Source: an uncultured Bacteroidota bacterium (GTDB lineage Bacteria; Bacteroidota; Bacteroidia; NS11-12g; UBA955). From it: 10,247 nucleotides of DNA. The notes beneath the pieces were generated by a model that saw nothing but the letters and a program-made list of their open reading frames with translations, was not told the DNA's origin and did not search any database. The stretch lies in NCBI GenBank assembly GCA_903953615.1, contig CAJBKH010000233.1, positions 1-10,247 of the forward strand, read 5' to 3'. Position 1 is the first letter of the stretch. Each line of letters starts with the position of its first letter. Both the position numbers and the translations under genes were made by a program. Positions 5,773 to 10,247 of this stretch are shown here, in pieces.

Positions 5773-7251
5773 ATGGCAAAAGTGATAGTTGTTGGAGCGG
5801 GTATAGCAGGCATAGCGGCTGCAATAAGATTGCGTGCGAGTGGTCATGCTGTTTCGGTATACGAAGCCAATGCCTATCCGGGCGGTAAACTAAGCGATTT
5901 TGAGGAAGCTAGCTTTCGTTTCGATGCTGGCCCTTCGCTGTTTACCATGCCAGAATTTGTAGAAGAGTTATTCAGTCTTTTTAACGAACCAGTAGCGCCC
6001 CATTTTCAATACGAGCAATTGGCCATTGGTTGTCATTATTTTTATGAAGATGGTACACAATTTAATTCACCGACGAATCGCGAACAGTTTGCAGAATTGT
6101 TAGAACAGCAATTAGGCGAAGATAAAAATGCGGTGAGGGCGTTTTTCAAAAAGGCGGCTTTTTTATATAAAATTACAGCACCTGTTTTTCTAGAAAATTC
6201 ATTGCATCAACTCAGTACCTATTTAAACCGAAAAGGCATAAGAGGCATTGCTAATTTGTGGCGAATTAATTTGTTTAGCACCATGCACCAAGTGAATGCC
6301 AAACGCTTTAAAAAAGAAAAAACCATACAGTTGTTCAATCGCTTTGCAACGTATAATGGCAGCAATCCTTACCAAGCGCCGGCCACCTTAAATATTATAC
6401 CACACCTTGAATTTGGCTTGGGTGTATTTTTCCCAAAAGGGGGTATGGTAAGCATTACCAATAGCTTGGTAGATTTGGCTAAAAGACATGGCGTACAGTT
6501 TTATTTTAACAGTAAAGTTGAACAAATTTTAACGCAAGAGAATAAAGTAAAAGGTGTATTAATCGCGGGTGAAAGCATTGCTGCCGATCAGGTGGTTTGC
6601 AACATCGATGTGTTCCCTGCCTACAAGTATTTGTTGCCTCAAATTGAAATGCCTGAAAAAGTAAAGCAAGTCAATTCATCGAGCAGTGCGCTGGTATTCT
6701 ATTGGGGTATTAAAAAAGAGTTTAAACAATTAGGATTGCACAATATTTTATTCTCAGAAAATTATAAGAAAGAATTTGATGCCATTTTTAAATCCAATAC
6801 CATCGATAGCGATCCTACCATATACATCAACATTACTTCTAAATTGAATCCATCTGATGCGCCTGTTGGGCATGAGAATTGGTTTTTGATGATCAATGTG
6901 CCGGCGAATACGGGGCAGGCTTGGGACGGACTTATTGAAACTGCAAGGGCCAATATTCTCAATAAGTTGAACCGAATGTTGAAGACCGATGTTTCGGAAC
7001 TCATTGTTTATGAATCGGTTTTAGATCCTCGGACAATAGAAATAAAGACATCGAGTTACAGAGGGGCTTTATACGGCAGTAGCAGTAATGATAGAATGGC
7101 TGCATTTTTCAGACATGCGAATTTTACATCGGCTGTTCAAGGATTATATTTTTGTGGTGGCAGTGTGCATCCAGGCGGAGGCATTCCTTTGTGTTTATTA
7201 AGTGCCAAAATAACAGCAGCACTGGTAAACAAAAAAAAAGGAAAGGAATGA
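5773..7251 (+). CDS. CrtI-family FAD-dependent carotenoid desaturase (phytoene desaturase family, CrtD-like)
   Basis: The 492-residue protein is full length for the family. It opens with an FAD-binding Rossmann fold: GAGIAG at 8-13, the strand-end acidic residue Glu31, and PGGK at 36-39. FDAGPSLFTMP (50-60) is the family motif after the dinucleotide-binding region. The C-terminal FAD motif is at 457-477 (YFCGGSVHPGGGIP then LLSA). Enzymes of this family insert double bonds into carotenoids at the membrane. The 'FDAGPSLFTMP' and 'GGSVHPGGGIP' variants remind me more of CrtD-type 3,4-desaturases acting on 1-hydroxycarotenoids (myxol- or flexixanthin-like pathways) than of the primary phytoene desaturase; this is from memory. 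No crtB or other pigment gene is in the window. The gene is monocistronic, divergent from carA and convergent with the secreted-protein gene. The start is set by the -7 box 11 bases upstream. Confidence 0.9.
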   Translation: MAKVIVVGAGIAGIAAAIRLRASGHAVSVYEANAYPGGKLSDFEEASFRFDAGPSLFTMPEFVEELFSLFNEPVAPHFQYEQLAIGCHYFYEDGTQFNSPTNREQFAELLEQQLGEDKNAVRAFFKKAAFLYKITAPVFLENSLHQLSTYLNRKGIRGIANLWRINLFSTMHQVNAKRFKKEKTIQLFNRFATYNGSNPYQAPATLNIIPHLEFGLGVFFPKGGMVSITNSLVDLAKRHGVQFYFNSKVEQILTQENKVKGVLIAGESIAADQVVCNIDVFPAYKYLLPQIEMPEKVKQVNSSSSALVFYWGIKKEFKQLGLHNILFSENYKKEFDAIFKSNTIDSDPTIYINITSKLNPSDAPVGHENWFLMINVPANTGQAWDGLIETARANILNKLNRMLKTDVSELIVYESVLDPRTIEIKTSSYRGALYGSSSNDRMAAFFRHANFTSAVQGLYFCGGSVHPGGGIPLCLLSAKITAALVNKKKGKE

Positions 7252-7292
7252 CCTAATGATGCCACCCCTTACCCTTTTTAGTTCTAGTTTTT

Positions 7293-7336
7293 ACCAATCC
7301 TAAATTTCTTTTGCAAAAAAGAAATTTAGGATTGGT
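7293..7336. terminator. perfect 20-bp hairpin with GCAA loop after the desaturase gene
   Basis: Bases 7293-7312 are exactly complementary to 7317-7336, with a GCAA loop (7313-7316), a GNRA-type tetraloop on the plus strand. It lies 41 bases after the stop codon. No long U-tract follows on either strand, so it may act with the next hairpin as a bidirectional transcription barrier or as a 3'-end stabiliser between two convergent genes. Confidence 0.6.
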
Positions 7337-7339
7337 TAT

Positions 7340-7385
7340 CCTGAACCGTGATTTTTTCTAGAATAGAAAAAATCTCTGGTTCAGG
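7340..7385. repeat. palindromic element, intact copy (probable terminator hairpin)
   Basis: The outer arms CCTGAACC (7340-7347) and GGTTCAGG (7378-7385) pair over 8 bp. An internal loop (GT against TCT) follows, then an 11-bp inner stem (7350-7360 with 7364-7374) and a three-base loop. On the plus strand a T-rich stretch follows (7388-7410), so it can terminate the desaturase transcript. Its right half recurs at 7434-7453. Confidence 0.6.
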
Positions 7386-7411
7386 GTAATTTTGTTTCTC
7401 TTTTCCTTTAT

Positions 7412-7453
7412 CCTCAACCGAAGCATCAGTATGGAAAATATCTCTGGTTCAGG
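7412..7453. repeat. second, decayed copy of the palindromic element
   Basis: Bases 7434-7453 repeat 7366-7385 with one mismatch in 20. The left end CCTCAACC (7412-7419) matches the other copy's CCTGAACC at 7 of 8 positions, but the inner left arm is lost. It ends eight bases before the stop codon of the convergent gene. It looks like a tandem duplicate of the 7340-7385 element. Confidence 0.5.
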
Positions 7454-7460
7454 TTACGCT

Positions 7461-10247
7461 TTAATTCATCTTCGTTATTTTCGTTTTATATACAATTATA
7501 TCGTTGCTCATTACTTGCAGGAAGAAAATGCCCTGACCTAAATTTTCGGTGCCATCTAATAGGAATAGCGCATTTGTAAAGTCGGTGCCGCCAGGTTTAT
7601 TCATGGTATAAACCGTTTGACCATATTCGTTGAATATTTGTATTGCGATTTGTTTATTCGTGCTTGTTGGCGAATTGATATTAACGTTGATATTACCTGT
7701 GAATGGATTCGGGAATACTTTGTAAACGGTCTTGTCTACACAATCCAAATCAATAGGTACAGTGGTGCGTTTTGTGTTATCAATATTGGTAGAGTAGAAG
7801 CGGTATTTAATATTTTCAGCTTTTAACTTATCAATTGACAATTCGAATTCTTGTCGTCCCACTCCCAAATTATTGAAATCAGATTTGATATTGCCCAATG
7901 AGTTCCATGTTTCGCCATCGTTGTTGGAATACTCTATACCGAATGTGAAATGGTCTTCGGTCGGTGTTAAGCTCCATTTAAAATCAATGACACCATCTTT
8001 TGTACAATTGCTTTCCAATGACAAATCATTTAAAGGCAAAGGCATTAGGATATTCATGGTATCAATACTGAAACATCCTGTTGTTGGGTCAGATACTTTT
8101 AAAGCTAAGTAGCCACTAGATAGCATGGCCTTTGTTGAAGTTGGATTGGCCAAAGTTGAATCGTTTAATGATACGCTTGGCAACCATGCATGTGCGATGG
8201 AAGCACAACTTGTGCAGGCTCCCGAAGGGAGTGCCCCTACAACGAAAGTAGCTGGTGGCGATGATACATCAAGACCGGCATTACTAACTGGCAATTCATT
8301 GAAGGTTAGCATGGCAGTATCTGGATTGTTACAACGGCCCGAAACAGAGGTGATAATGACTTTTACAGGTACACCATAATCCGATGCAACAGGTTCATAA
8401 GTAGCGGTTGGTAAACTTGTGTTAATCGCACCATCTCCATCGGTCGTAGAATACAAATCATCCATGATTGAAGGTGAAGAAACGTTAATATTAACAGGTG
8501 TCAGCCCACAGACATTATTGTTTGGAATGTTTAAGGTTGAAGTGAAGCCAGGGATAATTTTAATGGTATCTCTTGTAGTTGCACCGCATCTATCAACGTA
8601 GGTGATAGAGTATTTGAAGGTGGTTGGTACCATCAATCTCGTGAAATCCTTGATGTTTTTGGTTGGTCCGAAGATGGAAGTTTTATTAACGATAGCTGTG
8701 TCATTACACTGGGCTGCAAAATCTGGAAATACAGGGAATGTAGGTCTCTGAGAGTTGGAATAAGTATGTCTTCTTACCCCGTTAATCCAAATTTCGATCC
8801 TTCTGTTACTGAATGTTCTAAATTCTATGACATCACTACCCGTATAAGTGCCTAAAGAAGCCTGCACTGAGCCATTATAGTATGCCGTGATAATGCCACC
8901 ATTGTAATAAATGGAGTGGGTCATATCATTGTTATTACTTACATTGTTATTATTAATGCCTGCGAAGAATTTTTTAGTCGATTTATAATCTACATTGTAG
9001 CGGACTATGCCGCCAGCCAGAATGGAATCTTGACCAATCGCTCCATCACTATTGCCGATAACCCAGCCCGAAGTGCCGATTTGACTTTTATTGAGTGTTG
9101 TTCGAACTGAAGGCGATTTCCAATAGCATTCTTCATAAAAATTATCACAAGGTTTTAGAATAAGTAAGCCATTGCTTAGTGACATGGTGTTACCATTTTG
9201 ATCCCTAACAGTTGTTACAGTTGTAGTTCCAAAATCAAGGGTATCGCTGTAGCAATCGCAATAATTGCGCGGCATTTTTGGTAGGTTGTCGTGTGGGTCG
9301 GCATTTAATTTTTTAATAAAGATGGAATCTCTGATATGCACTGATGTACAGAAGTTTGAAAAATCGGCCTCCGCATACACCCAACCTGAGTCAGGCATAT
9401 CGATTTTAGCGCTGTCAAGATTGGATGCACCAATAATCAATGATGTTGGTGTCCAATTGACATTCGATCTTACAACAGGACAAATAATGGTATTTGGCTT
9501 TAAGTATAAAGTGGTTGAATTGGTGCAATAAAGGTTTAATCTATCCGCATCAATTACATCGTTCACCATAATTTTACTAATGGTAGGTTTGGTTGTGTCG
9601 CCACACACCACATCGAAATAGGCATAGGCATAGTGACCGAGTTTAATACAATCGCGTGTAAACAAACGCACTTCGATGGTATCGCCAACGAAACAAGCAA
9701 AATTCAGAACTTCTTTGGCCCATCCAACTGATTTACGAACACTAGAGGTGTCTTTAAAACTGCCAACATTCCAAACAGATGGTGCATCGGCATTGCCGCA
9801 AAAGAAAGCACCTTTTAAGCAATCTAGTTTTTGGCCGTTTACATATACTTCGTAGCCAAAACCAGGCGCTTCGATGGTTGCTAAATTCCAATAATTGTGC
9901 GCAATTTCTGAAACACCGCGGCTATATATTGTTAATTTGTCTGATAAGCTATCGATGATATATTTGCGGTAAACAGTATCGGCTGTAGCATTGATACCTT
10001 TGTTACCTACTCTTGTTAAATAATTACCACAAGCAGGATCTGGTTTGCTGATAGTTCCTAACCATCTATCAGTGCTGCCGTAACTTGCAATTATTGGACT
10101 CAAACCTGGTTTGTAATATCTTCTGCTGCCAGGGGTTATAAAATTACTATCTGTAGAAGTACTCCAAGGACTGAACACACCATTATCAAATCCAAGGTTA
10201 GAAGGACACTGGCCAAATAAGTCGCCAGCAAATGTTAAGGTCAATAA
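7461..10247 (-). CDS. large secreted multidomain protein with T9SS type A C-terminal sorting domain, N-terminus beyond the window
   Basis: The frame is open through the right edge (codon 10247-10245 is Leu). The Met at 10244 is therefore probably not the start: the residues before QCPSN look like the tail of a signal peptide. Numbering from that Met, 927 residues are visible. About 13-215 is a Cys-containing domain opening with LGFDNG and closing with DCIKLGHYAYAYFDVVCGD, a type common in Bacteroidota surface proteins. About 375-500 resembles a concanavalin/SPRY-like lectin fold (FFAGINNNN, SIYYNGG, IEIWINGV). About 565-735 holds Ig/PKD-like modules (LPVSNAGLDV at 651-660). About 740-835 is a further beta-rich segment. 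Residues 840-927 are the sorting domain (VFPNPFTGNINV, IFNEYGQTVY, GIFFLQV, ending KITKMN), which directs export by T9SS and usually surface attachment. No catalytic motif is seen; adhesion or carbohydrate binding is an inference. Confidence 0.9.
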   Translation of the reverse strand, partial: LLTLTFAGDLFGQCPSNLGFDNGVFSPWSTSTDSNFITPGSRRYYKPGLSPIIASYGSTDRWLGTISKPDPACGNYLTRVGNKGINATADTVYRKYIIDSLSDKLTIYSRGVSEIAHNYWNLATIEAPGFGYEVYVNGQKLDCLKGAFFCGNADAPSVWNVGSFKDTSSVRKSVGWAKEVLNFACFVGDTIEVRLFTRDCIKLGHYAYAYFDVVCGDTTKPTISKIMVNDVIDADRLNLYCTNSTTLYLKPNTIICPVVRSNVNWTPTSLIIGASNLDSAKIDMPDSGWVYAEADFSNFCTSVHIRDSIFIKKLNADPHDNLPKMPRNYCDCYSDTLDFGTTTVTTVRDQNGNTMSLSNGLLILKPCDNFYEECYWKSPSVRTTLNKSQIGTSGWVIGNSDGAIGQDSILAGGIVRYNVDYKSTKKFFAGINNNNVSNNNDMTHSIYYNGGIITAYYNGSVQASLGTYTGSDVIEFRTFSNRRIEIWINGVRRHTYSNSQRPTFPVFPDFAAQCNDTAIVNKTSIFGPTKNIKDFTRLMVPTTFKYSITYVDRCGATTRDTIKIIPGFTSTLNIPNNNVCGLTPVNINVSSPSIMDDLYSTTDGDGAINTSLPTATYEPVASDYGVPVKVIITSVSGRCNNPDTAMLTFNELPVSNAGLDVSSPPATFVVGALPSGACTSCASIAHAWLPSVSLNDSTLANPTSTKAMLSSGYLALKVSDPTTGCFSIDTMNILMPLPLNDLSLESNCTKDGVIDFKWSLTPTEDHFTFGIEYSNNDGETWNSLGNIKSDFNNLGVGRQEFELSIDKLKAENIKYRFYSTNIDNTKRTTVPIDLDCVDKTVYKVFPNPFTGNINVNINSPTSTNKQIAIQIFNEYGQTVYTMNKPGGTDFTNALFLLDGTENLGQGIFFLQVMSNDIIVYKTKITKMN

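Noticed and set aside
6762..7004. Minus-strand open frame inside the desaturase gene
   Set aside because: It is a shadow of the CrtI-family frame, without promoter or recognisable features.
7230..7239. Run of nine A followed by G near the end of the desaturase gene, as a possible slippage site
   Set aside because: It lies in the last few codons; either frameshift would only swap a short non-conserved tail, so no functional meaning is apparent.
8928..8960. Short repeated GTTATTA-like triplets inside the large secreted protein gene
   Set aside because: They encode the Asn-rich loop at about residues 430-439 and are low-complexity codons, not a CRISPR or regulatory repeat.
7617..9531. Several plus-strand open frames opposite the large secreted protein
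   Set aside because: All are short, antisense to a continuous frame ending in a T9SS sorting domain, and without recognisable similarity.

Overview
The window looks like chromosomal DNA of a member of the Bacteroidota. The evidence is a protein with a clear type IX secretion (T9SS) type A C-terminal sorting domain, promoters matching the Bacteroidota consensus TTG-N19-TAnnTTTG, near-absence of Shine-Dalgarno sequences, a moderately AT-rich composition, and a carA-eno pair of the kind I recall from this phylum. The genus cannot be told from the sequence. I see no mobile element, CRISPR array, tRNA or rRNA.

Layout. (1) Bases 1-2975, minus strand: a compact six-gene operon. In transcription order it holds a GbsR/MarR-type regulator (2975-2466), two paralogous three-helix membrane proteins (2413-2030 and 2003-1614), two further paralogous four-helix membrane proteins (1602-1225 and 1228-869, overlapping by ATGA) and a TIGR01777/DUF1731 NAD(P)-binding epimerase-like protein (856 to the left edge, its last few residues missing). 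An 18-bp palindrome lies over the regulator's own -33 element. A near-copy lies in the gap between the regulator and the first membrane gene. I propose these as the regulator's operators. A perfect 14-bp hairpin sits early in the third membrane gene. (2) Bases 3106-5606, minus strand: housekeeping genes carA and eno, probably co-transcribed from a near-leaderless promoter in front of carA and closed by a strong intrinsic terminator after eno. (3) Bases 5754-7251, plus strand: a CrtI-family carotenoid desaturase, divergent from carA, with its own -7 box. (4) Bases 7252-7460: a convergent intergenic region full of hairpins, including a palindromic element present in one good and one decayed copy. 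(5) Bases 7461-10247, minus strand: a large cysteine-rich secreted multidomain protein with a T9SS sorting signal, its N-terminus cut off by the right edge.

How the parts relate. carA (pyrimidine and arginine supply) and eno (glycolysis) are core metabolism. The desaturase points to carotenoid pigment synthesis, but no other crt gene is visible. The least explained part is the regulator-membrane-epimerase operon: two tandemly duplicated families of small membrane proteins under one apparently autoregulated GbsR-like repressor. I see the operon structure and the duplicated operator-like palindromes directly; their function is unknown and is the best candidate here for an undescribed system.
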